Origin: Armatimonadota bacterium
GTDB taxonomy: Bacteria; Armatimonadota; Fimbriimonadia; Fimbriimonadales; Fimbriimonadaceae
DNA length: 6,149 nt
Reading direction: 5' to 3'
Assembly (NCBI GenBank): GCA_003516955.1
Contig: DPBN01000343.1
Coordinates: 1-6,149, forward strand
Shown in pieces: positions 1 through 5,879 of this stretch. Under the pieces are notes generated by a model. That model searched no databases. It had not been told where the DNA came from and saw only the letters and a list, made by a program, of their open reading frames with translations. Positions within the stretch are counted from its first letter, which is position 1, and each line of letters starts with the position of its first letter. The translations under genes were made by a program, and so were the position numbers.

Positions 1-525
1 AGCCGGCAGGGAACCCAGTCGGCCAAGACGCGCTCCGAGGTGAGCGGCGGCGGCCGCAAGCCGTACCGGCAGAAGAAGACGGGCAACGCCCGGCAGGGCT
101 CCATCCGCGCCCCGCACTACGCGCACGGCGCCATGGCCCTCGCGGTGAAGCCCCGGTCGTACGACAAGAAGGTCAACAAGAAGGAGCGCCGAGCGGCGAT
201 CTGGGCGGCGTTCTCCGCCAAGGTCGAGTCGGGCGACGTCGCGGTGGCCGAGTCCATCGCCTTCGCCGCTCCCAAGACGAAGGAGGCCGCCGGCTTGCTG
301 CAGGCCCTGGGCGTGGACGGCGCCAAGAGGGTCCTGGTGGTCCTGCCCGAGTACGACGAAGTAGCCTACAAGAGCTTCCGCAACCTGCCGAACGTGACGG
401 TCCGCACGGCCCCCGCGAGCGAGGGCAAGTCGGCCGCCCCGTCGGCGAGGGACTTCCTGGTGGCGCACAAGGTCGTGGTGGCCCGGGAGGCGCTGGCTCG
501 CATGCAGGAGGTGTGGTCCAAGTGA
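1..525 (+). CDS. rplD: 50S ribosomal protein L4 (uL4), 5' end missing
   Basis: The reading frame is open from base 1 to the TGA at 523-525 and encodes 174 visible residues. The family is about 200 residues long, so roughly 30 N-terminal residues lie upstream of the window. The visible part starts inside the family motif RQGT..TKTR.EVSGGGRKP, followed by QKKTGNARQGSIRAP, the start of the extended loop that reaches into the peptide exit tunnel. KVNKKERR and the C-terminal globular part (PKTKE, VLPEYDE, RNLPNV) also match uL4. uL4 binds 23S rRNA early in assembly and, in gammaproteobacteria, represses the S10 operon; nothing here shows that this regulation applies. The internal GTG at 40 (VSGGG) is not the start, because conserved sequence precedes it. 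The loop reads QKKTGNAR where QKGTGRAR is usual. The TGA overlaps the GTG start of the next gene, suggesting translational coupling. Confidence 0.97.
   Translation, partial: SRQGTQSAKTRSEVSGGGRKPYRQKKTGNARQGSIRAPHYAHGAMALAVKPRSYDKKVNKKERRAAIWAAFSAKVESGDVAVAESIAFAAPKTKEAAGLLQALGVDGAKRVLVVLPEYDEVAYKSFRNLPNVTVRTAPASEGKSAAPSARDFLVAHKVVVAREALARMQEVWSK
506..511 (+). promoter_or_regulatory. Shine-Dalgarno site deciding the rplW start
   Basis: AGGAGG lies within the end of the L4 gene, 10 bases before GTG 522. An in-frame GTG at 513 begins only one base after this site, too close for initiation, so 522 is the preferred start. The start at 522 also gives the usual uL23 N-terminus (short lead, then [12 protein letters not shown]). 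Confidence 0.75.
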
Positions 526-866
526 AGAGCGCCTACGAAATCATCATCCGGCCGCACATCACGGAGAAGTCGATGAACGCCAGCTACGGCGACCAGCGCA
601 TCCTGGACGAGTCCCAGCTGGTCCGCAAGTACACGTTCATCGTGGCTCCGGATGCCAACAAGATCGAGATCAGAAGGGCCGTCGAGGAAATCTACAACGC
701 CGGCCGCAAGCCCGACGAGCGGATCACCGTCACGAGCGTTCGGACGATCCGCCTTCCGGGCAAGAAGCGGCGGGTCGGCATGCGGTCCGTCGGCTACCGC
801 CCCGACCGCAAGAAGGCGATCGTGACCCTCGCGAAGGGTCAGATGCTGGAGGATTACGGAGTCTAA
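522..866 (+). CDS. rplW: 50S ribosomal protein L23 (uL23)
   Basis: Encodes 114 residues from a GTG start that overlaps the L4 stop codon (GTGA). uL23 binds 23S rRNA domain III at the exit-tunnel mouth, where trigger factor and the signal recognition particle dock. Family signatures are RPHITEKS near residues 10-17, [13 protein letters not shown] in the middle and the C-terminal [15 protein letters not shown]. Glu15 in the ITEK motif aligns with E. coli Glu18, the trigger-factor contact. The protein is some 15 residues longer than the E. coli form. The extra length lies around [11 protein letters not shown] (after residue 25) and in the segment GRKPDERI before the central loop; the basic loop [11 protein letters not shown] is present. 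The stop is one base before the rplB start. Confidence 0.96.
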   Translation: MKSAYEIIIRPHITEKSMNASYGDQRILDESQLVRKYTFIVAPDANKIEIRRAVEEIYNAGRKPDERITVTSVRTIRLPGKKRRVGMRSVGYRPDRKKAIVTLAKGQMLEDYGV

Positions 867-867
867 C

Positions 868-1698
868 ATGGCCACCAAGCAGTACAAACCGACGTCGCCC
901 GGGCGGCGCTTCATGATCACCTCCACCTACGAGGAGGTCACCAAGGGCAAGCCCGAGAAGTCGCTGCTCGCGCCGCGGAGCAAGAGCGGGGGGCGGAACT
1001 CGTACGGGCGCGTCACGTCGTTCAACCGGGGCGGCGGCAACAAGCGGCGGTACCGCATCATCGACTTCAAGCGGCAGAAGGACGGAGTTCCGGCCAAGGT
1101 TGCGGCGATCGAATACGATCCGAACCGCACGTGCCGGATCGCGCTGCTGCACTACGCCGACGGCGAGAAGCGGTACATCCTGGCGCCCAAGGGTCTCGAG
1201 GTCGGGGCGTCGGTTCTGAGCGGAGAGGGCGCCGACATCCTGCCGGGCAACTGCCTGCCTCTGAAGAGCATCCCCCTCGGCACGCTGGTTCACAACATCG
1301 AGCTCCAGCCGGGCCGCGGCGGGCAGATGGTCCGTGCGGCGGGCGTGGCGGCCCAGGTGATGGCGAAGGAGGGCAACTACGTGACGCTGCGCCTTCCGAG
1401 CGGCGAGATGCGCATGGTGCACAACACCTGCCGCGCCACGGTGGGGGAGGTCGGGAACTCGGACCACGAGAACGAGCAGATCGGCAAGGCGGGCAAGAAC
1501 CGCTCGCTGGGCCGGAAGCCGCACGTGCGCGGCGTCGTGAAGTCGCCCCGGGACCATCCCCACGGCGGAGGCGAGGCCAAGTCGCCCGTCGGCCGCAAGA
1601 AGGGTCCGGTGGACCGCTGGGGCAACAAGGCGCTCGGCACCAAGACCCGCCGGAACAAGCGCACGAACAAGTTCATCGTCCGAAGGAGGAACGGCTGA
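868..1698 (+). CDS. rplB: 50S ribosomal protein L2 (uL2)
   Basis: Encodes 276 residues, the normal length (about 273-277). uL2 is a primary 23S rRNA binder needed for subunit association and near the peptidyl transferase centre. Visible signatures are YKPTSPGRR at the start, RYRIIDFKR (61-69), the central [26 protein letters not shown] (79-104), [13 protein letters not shown] (127-139), and the C-terminal DHPHGGGE (229-236), whose first His corresponds to E. coli His229, important for activity. The residues just before that motif read KSPR where MNPV is common. The C-terminal [24 protein letters not shown] matches the family. A GGAG six bases before the ATG supports the start. Only one base separates it from rplW, so co-transcription is nearly certain. 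Confidence 0.98.
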   Translation: MATKQYKPTSPGRRFMITSTYEEVTKGKPEKSLLAPRSKSGGRNSYGRVTSFNRGGGNKRRYRIIDFKRQKDGVPAKVAAIEYDPNRTCRIALLHYADGEKRYILAPKGLEVGASVLSGEGADILPGNCLPLKSIPLGTLVHNIELQPGRGGQMVRAAGVAAQVMAKEGNYVTLRLPSGEMRMVHNTCRATVGEVGNSDHENEQIGKAGKNRSLGRKPHVRGVVKSPRDHPHGGGEAKSPVGRKKGPVDRWGNKALGTKTRRNKRTNKFIVRRRNG

Positions 1699-1727
1699 TC
1701 GCCGCCTGAGCGCATCGAGGCAAACGT

Positions 1728-2015
1728 ATGGCAAGGAGTCTCAAGAAGGGGTTTTTCGTCGACGACCACCTCATGGAGAAGGTCGTCCGGCTGAACCAGT
1801 CCGGGGAGAAGAGGCTGATCAAGACCTGGTCGCGCAGGTCGACGATCATCCCGGACATGGTCGGCCACACCTTCGCCGTGCACGACGGGAGGAAGCACGT
1901 GCCCGTGTTCGTGACGGAGAACATGATCGGCCACAAGCTGGGCGAGTTCGTCCCGACGAGGACGTACCGAGGCCACGGCGGGCAGCTTCCCGAGCGGGGG
2001 GTTCGCATCCGCTGA
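1728..2015 (+). CDS. rpsS: 30S ribosomal protein S19 (uS19)
   Basis: Encodes 95 residues (family about 92). uS19 sits in the 30S head with uS13 and contacts 16S rRNA. Signatures are [15 protein letters not shown] (1-15), [18 protein letters not shown] (31-48), [10 protein letters not shown] (52-61) and the hallmark [22 protein letters not shown] (64-85). The usual GPFVD is GFFVD here. A GAGG seven bases before the ATG supports the start. The gap from rplB is 29 bases; the gap to the next gene is unusually long. Confidence 0.97.
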   Translation: MARSLKKGFFVDDHLMEKVVRLNQSGEKRLIKTWSRRSTIIPDMVGHTFAVHDGRKHVPVFVTENMIGHKLGEFVPTRTYRGHGGQLPERGVRIR

Positions 2016-2116
2016 GAGGTTCGGCTCGGGATCGGGGCGTCCTGGATCGGGTATCCTAGAGCGCTCCCTTGGCCCGGCGGAGCACCAGCACGTCGAACGA
2101 GGAAACGGCTGAAACG
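2016..2116 (+). other. 101-base spacer between rpsS and rplV
   Basis: This is the longest non-coding stretch inside the cluster, at a junction that is normally very short. It contains GGATCGGG twice, at 2029-2036 and 2044-2051, and a small inverted pair GGAT/ATCC (2044-2047 with 2053-2056, five-base loop). An in-frame TAG at 2057-2059 stops the rplV frame from extending further upstream. A GAGG at 2099-2102 lies 14 bases before the rplV ATG, a long but possible Shine-Dalgarno spacing. I see no convincing sigma-70 promoter or terminator. A leader-type regulatory role is possible but unsupported. Confidence 0.45.
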
Positions 2117-2635
2117 ATGGAAGTGAGAGCTGTAGCCAAATACCTGCGCGTCCAGCCTCGGAAGGTCCGCATCATCGCGGACGAGATCCGGGGCAAGAGC
2201 GCGCTGTACGCCGCCGGGCTGCTCCGGTACCACCCGAGCAAGAGCGCCAGGCTGCTGAGGAAGGTGTTGATGAGCGCGGTGGCCAACGCCGAGGAGAACC
2301 ACGGGCTGAGCGCCGAGTCCCTGAGGATCGCCACGATCATGGTGGACGAGGGGCCGCGCCTGAAGAGGATCCAAGCCCGCGCCATGGGCCGCGCCAACCG
2401 CATCCTCAAGAAGACCAGCCACATCACGGTGGTGGTGGAGGAGGACGCCAGGCCGAAGCAGGCCCCCGCCAAGGGGACCAGGCCGAAGCCGAGGCCGACC
2501 TTCGCCGTGCCGGAGAGGAAGAGCGGCAAGAAGTCCAAGGCCGCCGCGGCTCCGACCGAGCCCGCGGAGGTCCAGGAGAACGTCGTGAGCGAGTCTGTCG
2601 AGCCCCAGGGCGAGGCTGAGAAGGGAGACGCGTAG
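2117..2635 (+). CDS. rplV: 50S ribosomal protein L22 (uL22) with C-terminal extension
   Basis: Encodes 172 residues from ATG 2117, against about 110 in the usual family. The core, residues 1-109, is typical: [25 protein letters not shown], then [10 protein letters not shown] and the tunnel-lining beta-hairpin [31 protein letters not shown] (79-109). uL22 binds all 23S rRNA domains and with uL4 forms the exit-tunnel constriction. Residues 111-172 are an added low-complexity tail. Its first half is basic and rich in Pro, Lys and Arg; its last 28 residues are Ala-, Glu- and Val-rich and acidic. The ATG was chosen because MEVRAVAKY matches the family start. An in-frame TTG at 2069 would add 16 residues of Ser/Thr-rich sequence unlike the family. 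The stop is one base before the rpsC start. Confidence 0.95.
   Translation: MEVRAVAKYLRVQPRKVRIIADEIRGKSALYAAGLLRYHPSKSARLLRKVLMSAVANAEENHGLSAESLRIATIMVDEGPRLKRIQARAMGRANRILKKTSHITVVVEEDARPKQAPAKGTRPKPRPTFAVPERKSGKKSKAAAAPTEPAEVQENVVSESVEPQGEAEKGDA
2621..2627 (+). promoter_or_regulatory. Shine-Dalgarno site supporting the TTG start of rpsC
   Basis: AAGGGAG lies in the last codons of rplV, nine bases before TTG 2637. Together with the conserved N-terminal [10 protein letters not shown] it shows that the rare TTG codon is the real rpsC start. Confidence 0.75.
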
Positions 2636-2636
2636 T

Positions 2637-3353
2637 TTGGGACAGAAGATTCATCCAGTCGGGTTCAGGATCGGTGTGATCCGTGGTTGGGACAGCCAGT
2701 GGTTCACGGACAAGAAGAGCTACAAGCACAACCTTGTCCAGGACCAGCAGATCCGTGACCTCGTGAAGAGCCGCGCCGGCTTGGGCATCGTCTCCCGCGT
2801 GGAGATCGAGCGGGCCGCCAACCGGATCAAGGTCAACGTGGTCACGTCTCGGCCCGGAGCGATCATCGGCCGCGGCGGCAAGGGGATCGAGGATCTCACG
2901 AACCAGCTGCAGAGGCTCGCGATGCGGCACGACCGCACGGCGCAGGTGCACGTCAATGTGACCGAGGTCCGCAACCCCGACCTCGACGCGCAGCTGGTCG
3001 CGGAGAACATCGCGGCCCAGCTGGAGAAGCGCGTGTCGCACCGGCGGGCCATGCGCCAGGCCATGACGCGCTCGCTGCGTTCCGGGGCCCGCGGCATCAA
3101 GATTCTGGTGTCCGGCCGACTGAACGGCGCCGAGATCGCCCGCTCGGAGGGCGACAAGCAGGGCAAGGTGCCCCTGCACACCCTGCGGGCCGACATCGAC
3201 TACGGCCTCGCCGTGGCGCGCACCCTCTACGGGACGATCGGCGTGAAGGTGTGGATCTACAAGGGCGAGGTGTTGCCCGAGCGGCGCCAGCAGCCGGCAG
3301 GCCGGGCCTCCGACGACGGCGCCAGCCAAGGAGACAGCGATGCTACTGCCTAA
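2637..3353 (+). CDS. rpsC: 30S ribosomal protein S3 (uS3)
   Basis: Encodes 238 residues from a TTG start; the bacterial family is usually about 210-235. uS3 is in the 30S head near the mRNA entry and contributes to mRNA unwinding. The N-terminal [12 protein letters not shown] is the family signature. A type II KH domain follows with the GxxG loop GRGG at residues 78-81 ([14 protein letters not shown]). The C-terminal domain carries [21 protein letters not shown] (149-169), [13 protein letters not shown] (178-190) and [10 protein letters not shown] (202-211). The last 27 residues are a polar tail rich in Gln, Ser, Asp and Ala. The gene is one base downstream of rplV and overlaps the next gene by 14 bases. 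Confidence 0.97.
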   Translation: MGQKIHPVGFRIGVIRGWDSQWFTDKKSYKHNLVQDQQIRDLVKSRAGLGIVSRVEIERAANRIKVNVVTSRPGAIIGRGGKGIEDLTNQLQRLAMRHDRTAQVHVNVTEVRNPDLDAQLVAENIAAQLEKRVSHRRAMRQAMTRSLRSGARGIKILVSGRLNGAEIARSEGDKQGKVPLHTLRADIDYGLAVARTLYGTIGVKVWIYKGEVLPERRQQPAGRASDDGASQGDSDATA

Positions 3354-3804
3354 GAGAGTCAAGTACCGCAAGCAGCACCGTGGCCGCATGAAGGGCAAGG
3401 CCACCCGCGGCAACTTCGTGTCCTTCGGCGACTACGGCCTGGTCGCGCTCGAGGCGGCTTGGATCACCAGCCGACAGATCGAGGCCGCCCGTATCGCCAT
3501 GACGCGGTACATCCGCCGCGGCGGAAAGGTCTGGATCCGGATCTTCCCGGACAAGCCCATCACCAAGAAGCCGCTCGAGACCCGAATGGGCAAGGGCAAG
3601 GGTCCCGTCGAGGGATGGGTGGCCGTGGTGAAGCCAGGAAGGGTGATGTTCGAGATGGACGGCGTTGCGGAGGATGTGGCCAAGGAGGCCATGCGCCTCG
3701 CCATGCACAAGCTGCCGATCAAGTGCAAGTTCATGACCAGGGCCGAGTCGGACGCGTTGAAAGAGGCGATGAGGAACCCCAAGCCGGCGACCCCGGCGGC
3801 CTGA
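3340..3804 (+). CDS. rplP: 50S ribosomal protein L16 (uL16)
   Basis: Encodes 154 residues; the family is commonly 136-144. uL16 organises the A-site side of the 23S rRNA. Signatures are [19 protein letters not shown] at the start, SFGDYGL (28-34), [48 protein letters not shown] (41-88) and WVAVVKPGR (93-101). Arg82 aligns with E. coli Arg81, the residue hydroxylated there by YcfD. Residues after about 134 form a short extra tail ending in [14 protein letters not shown] six bases upstream of the ATG, inside rpsC, supports the start. The ATG lies 14 bases before the rpsC stop end, so translation of the two is probably coupled. Confidence 0.97.
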   Translation: MLLPKRVKYRKQHRGRMKGKATRGNFVSFGDYGLVALEAAWITSRQIEAARIAMTRYIRRGGKVWIRIFPDKPITKKPLETRMGKGKGPVEGWVAVVKPGRVMFEMDGVAEDVAKEAMRLAMHKLPIKCKFMTRAESDALKEAMRNPKPATPAA

Positions 3805-3820
3805 TGGAGGCGGAGAGTCG

Positions 3821-4030
3821 ATGAAGGATTTGAAAGCGAAGGATCTTCGTGAGAAGTCGGTGCCGGAGCTGGAGGAGATGGTCCGCCAGCAGCGGGCGAA
3901 CCTGCACAAGGCCCGGCGGGACCTGGTGTTCCGGCAGACGTCGGACACGGCCAGCATCAAGGTGATGCGGCACAACATCGCGCGTCTGCTGACGATCATC
4001 AACGAGAAGAAGCGCGGAGGGGCCCAGTGA
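3821..4030 (+). CDS. rpmC: 50S ribosomal protein L29 (uL29)
   Basis: Encodes 69 residues, within the normal range (about 60-75). uL29 is a two-helix coiled-coil protein at the exit-tunnel mouth next to uL23. The protein shows the expected [17 protein letters not shown] first helix, a short turn (RQTSDTAS) and the second helix with [15 protein letters not shown], corresponding to the family RRxIARxxT motif. Two purine-rich sites, GGAGG (3806-3810) and GGAG (3812-3815), precede the ATG. The gap from rplP is 16 bases. Its TGA overlaps the rpsQ start. Confidence 0.95.
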   Translation: MKDLKAKDLREKSVPELEEMVRQQRANLHKARRDLVFRQTSDTASIKVMRHNIARLLTIINEKKRGGAQ

Positions 4031-4302
4031 GCGAGCAGCAGCCCCAGGCCGAGCAGCGCGGGCGCCGCAAGGTGCGGCAGGGCACCGTCGTCTCCAACAA
4101 GATGCAGAAGACGGTCGTCGTGCAGGTGTCCCGGCAGGTCCAGCACCCGCTCTACAAGAAGGTGATGATCCGCTCGCAGCGCTTCAAGGCGCACGACGAG
4201 CTGTCCTGCGACGTCGGCGACCTCGTGGAGATTATGGAGACGCGGCCGCTGAGCAAGGAGAAGCGCTGGCGGGTGACGCGGATCATCGAGAAGGTGAAGT
4301 GA
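4027..4302 (+). CDS. rpsQ: 30S ribosomal protein S17 (uS17)
   Basis: Encodes 91 residues, slightly longer than the usual 80-88 because of an N-terminal lead rich in Gln and Glu. uS17 is an OB-fold primary binder of the 16S rRNA 5' domain. Signatures are [21 protein letters not shown] (12-32), HPLYKKV (40-46), KAHDE (54-58), VGDLVEI (63-69) and [11 protein letters not shown] (71-81). The GTG start forms a GTGA overlap with the L29 stop codon and has GGAGG (4016-4020) six bases upstream. It is the last gene of the classical S10 part. Confidence 0.96.
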   Translation: MSEQQPQAEQRGRRKVRQGTVVSNKMQKTVVVQVSRQVQHPLYKKVMIRSQRFKAHDELSCDVGDLVEIMETRPLSKEKRWRVTRIIEKVK

Positions 4303-4312
4303 CGGTTTTGGC

Positions 4313-4333
4313 GCGGGCCCTCCGGCGGCCCGC
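4313..4333 (+). promoter_or_regulatory. GC-rich hairpin between rpsQ and rplN
   Basis: GCGGGCC (4313-4319) and GGCCCGC (4327-4333) form a perfect 7-bp stem with a 7-base loop in the 52-base rpsQ-rplN gap. No T-run follows, so it is not a classic intrinsic terminator. It lies at the S10/spc operon boundary, where a promoter is found in E. coli. It could be a weak attenuator or an RNA-stability element; the role is inferred only from position. I see no clear sigma-70 promoter in the gap. Confidence 0.5.
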
Positions 4334-4354
4334 CCCACGATTCAGGAAGAGGCA

Positions 4355-4726
4355 ATGATCCAGCAGTTTACGAGGCTCAAGGTAGCGGACAACTCCGGCG
4401 CGCGCCAGGTGATGTGCATCCGCGTGCTGAAGGGGTCGCAGCCCCGGTACGGTCGCGTCGGCGACGTCATCGTGGCTTCGGTGAAGGCCGCCACGCCGAA
4501 CATGCCCATCAAAAAGGGCGATGTCGTGAAGGCGGTGATCGTGCGGACCAACCGCATGATTCGGCGCCGCGACGGCAGCACCCTGCGGTTCGATGACAAC
4601 GCCTGCGTGATCATCAACCCGCAGAACAACGAGCCGCGCGGAACCCGCATTTTCGGCCCCGTGGCGCGCGAGCTGCGCGACCGGAACTTCATGAAGATCG
4701 TGTCTCTGGCGCCGGAGGTTCTGTGA
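4355..4726 (+). CDS. rplN: 50S ribosomal protein L14 (uL14)
   Basis: Encodes 123 residues, the normal length. uL14 lies at the subunit interface, next to bL19. Family signatures are [17 protein letters not shown] (1-17), GDVIVASVK (36-44), [13 protein letters not shown] (53-65), [11 protein letters not shown] (78-88), [15 protein letters not shown] (94-108) and the C-terminal [17 protein letters not shown] (4344-4347) seven bases before the ATG supports the start. The gene is the first of the spc part. Its TGA shares its final base with the ATG of rplX. Confidence 0.98.
   Translation: MIQQFTRLKVADNSGARQVMCIRVLKGSQPRYGRVGDVIVASVKAATPNMPIKKGDVVKAVIVRTNRMIRRRDGSTLRFDDNACVIINPQNNEPRGTRIFGPVARELRDRNFMKIVSLAPEVL
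4714..4719 (+). promoter_or_regulatory. Shine-Dalgarno site deciding the rplX start
   Basis: GGAGGT near the end of the L14 gene (GGAGG core at 4714-4718) lies seven bases before ATG 4726 and four before the in-frame GTG 4723. The ATG has the better spacing and was chosen; the GTG would add one residue only. Confidence 0.65.
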
Positions 4727-5133
4727 TGACGAAGCAAGAGATTCGACAGAAGCAGCAGCGCGTGAAGCTCAAGGTTCGCAAGGGCGACTTCGTCCGGATC
4801 ATCTCCGGCAAGGACAAGGGGCAGGAGGGCTTCGTGGCCCAGGTGCTGCCCGACAAGCAGAAGGTCATCGTTCTGCAACCGAACGAGGAGGACCCGGACC
4901 GCCCGCTTCCGCTCAACGCCGCGGTCAAGCACAAGAAGGCGCGCTTCCAGGGCGAGAAGTCGGCGCGCCTGCGGATTCCCGTGCCCATCCACATCAGCAA
5001 CGTGATGGTGCTCGATCCGAAGACCAAGGAGCCGACCCGCGTCGGGCGCAGGCTCGAGGACGGCAAGCTCGTCCGCTACGCCAAGAAGAGCGGGGAGCGG
5101 ATTCCGGACGCGCCCGTGATGGAGAAGGAGTGA
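4726..5133 (+). CDS. rplX: 50S ribosomal protein L24 (uL24)
   Basis: Encodes 135 residues; the bacterial family is usually 100-110. uL24 is an assembly initiator that binds the 5' end of 23S rRNA. A KOW motif is clear at about residues 17-43 (VRKGDFVRIISGKDKGQEG). The C-terminal PIHISNVMVLDP (87-98), KEPTRVGRR (101-109) and YAKKSGE (118-124) are also typical. The extra length comes from a lead of about 12 residues and an inserted middle segment (about 51-80) with an acidic, Pro-rich stretch (PNEEDPDRP). The stop is four bases before the rplE ATG. Confidence 0.95.
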   Translation: MTKQEIRQKQQRVKLKVRKGDFVRIISGKDKGQEGFVAQVLPDKQKVIVLQPNEEDPDRPLPLNAAVKHKKARFQGEKSARLRIPVPIHISNVMVLDPKTKEPTRVGRRLEDGKLVRYAKKSGERIPDAPVMEKE

Positions 5134-5137
5134 TCCG

Positions 5138-5803
5138 ATGGCGAAGAAGGAACAGCAGCAGAAGAAACCGCCACAGCCCGCACCCAAGAAGGATGCGAAG
5201 AAGGAGAAGGGCCAGGCCGCCGCTCCGGCAGCCTCCGCAGGCCCGCAGGTCAAGCTCCCCGAGCCTCGCCTGAAGAAGATCTACAAGGAGACCGTGCTTC
5301 CCAAGCTGATGGAGAAGTTCGGCTACTCCTCGGTGATGCAGGCTCCCAGGATCACGAAGATCGTGATCAACATGGGCACGGGCACCGGCGACAAGGATCC
5401 CAAGCATCTGGAGAACTCGATGCGGGACATGCAGCTGATCGCCGGTCAGAAGCCGGTCGCCACGGTCGCGAAGAAGGCGATCTCGAACTTCCGCCTGCGC
5501 AAGGGCATGAAGATCGGTTGCATGGTCACCCTGCGCGGCAACCAGATGTACGCGTTCTTCGACAAGCTCTGCACCGTCGTGTTCCCGAGGATCCGCGACT
5601 TCCAGGGCCTGAACCCCAACAGCTTCGACGGGCGCGGCAACTACGCGGTCGGCCTGAAGGAGCAGCTGGTGTTCCCGGAGATTCCGTACGACACGTTCGA
5701 CCGCGTGCGCGGGATGGACATCGTCGTGTGCACCAGCGCCAAGACGGACGACGAGGCCCGGTTCCTTCTGAAGGAGCTTGGGATGCCTCTCCGCGAGAGC
5801 TGA
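5138..5803 (+). CDS. rplE: 50S ribosomal protein L5 (uL5) with N-terminal extension
   Basis: Encodes 221 residues; the bacterial family is about 178-180. uL5 binds 5S rRNA in the central protuberance and touches P-site tRNA and the uS13 bridge. The core begins near residue 44 (RLKKIYKETVLPKLMEKFGY) and is complete: QAPRITKIVINMG (68-80), GQKPVATVAKKAISNFRLRKG (103-123), KIGCMVTLRG (125-134), FPRIRDFQGL (149-158), GNYAVGLKEQLVFPEI (167-182) and the C-terminal TSAKTDDEARFLLKELGMP. Residues 1-43 are a Lys-, Ala-, Gln- and Pro-rich low-complexity lead. AAGGAG (5125-5130) sits seven bases before the ATG, so the long form appears to be the real start; no in-frame start with a site lies near residue 44. 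The gene is followed by a terminator instead of rpsN and rpsH. Confidence 0.95.
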   Translation: MAKKEQQQKKPPQPAPKKDAKKEKGQAAAPAASAGPQVKLPEPRLKKIYKETVLPKLMEKFGYSSVMQAPRITKIVINMGTGTGDKDPKHLENSMRDMQLIAGQKPVATVAKKAISNFRLRKGMKIGCMVTLRGNQMYAFFDKLCTVVFPRIRDFQGLNPNSFDGRGNYAVGLKEQLVFPEIPYDTFDRVRGMDIVVCTSAKTDDEARFLLKELGMPLRES

Positions 5804-5821
5804 TGCCGGGATCGTGAGCAG

Positions 5822-5866
5822 TCGGGCCGGCGGGGAGGGCGCCTTTCCCGTCGGCCCGAATCGTTT
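5822..5866 (+). terminator. Intrinsic terminator after rplE
   Basis: A 17-bp stem pairs 5822-5838 with 5843-5859 around a four-base GCGC loop, with three G-T pairs and no mismatch. The outer arms are TCGGGCCG and CGGCCCGA. The tail is ATCGTTT, only moderately T-rich. The structure starts 19 bases after the rplE stop and ends before the Shine-Dalgarno site of the next gene. It probably ends the ribosomal-protein transcript. Confidence 0.75.
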
Positions 5867-5879
5867 GGGAGGTGCCGAG

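Noticed and set aside
1131..1709. Plus-strand open frame overlapping uL2 in another frame (192 codons)
   Set aside because: Its sequence is dominated by Arg, Gly, Ala and Pro, has no family signature, and is covered entirely by the real uL2 frame.
730..1734. Long minus-strand open frame opposite uL2 (334 codons), and similar ones at 2424-3413, 3343-4338, 4342-5253 and 4994-5905
   Set aside because: They lie antisense to clearly conserved ribosomal-protein genes, have Arg/Leu/Ala-rich unlikely compositions and no recognisable family. Long antisense frames are expected in GC-rich coding DNA.
2052..2057. TATCCT as a possible -10 promoter element before rplV
   Set aside because: There is no matching -35 element at the right distance, and a four-of-six match is expected by chance.
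2069..2116. Upstream TTG start for uL22, adding 16 residues
   Set aside because: No good Shine-Dalgarno site precedes it, the added residues are unlike the family, and ATG 2117 gives the conserved N-terminus.
4308..4313. TTGGCG as a possible -35 element before rplN
   Set aside because: No -10-like sequence follows at 16-18 bases; the region there is GC-only.
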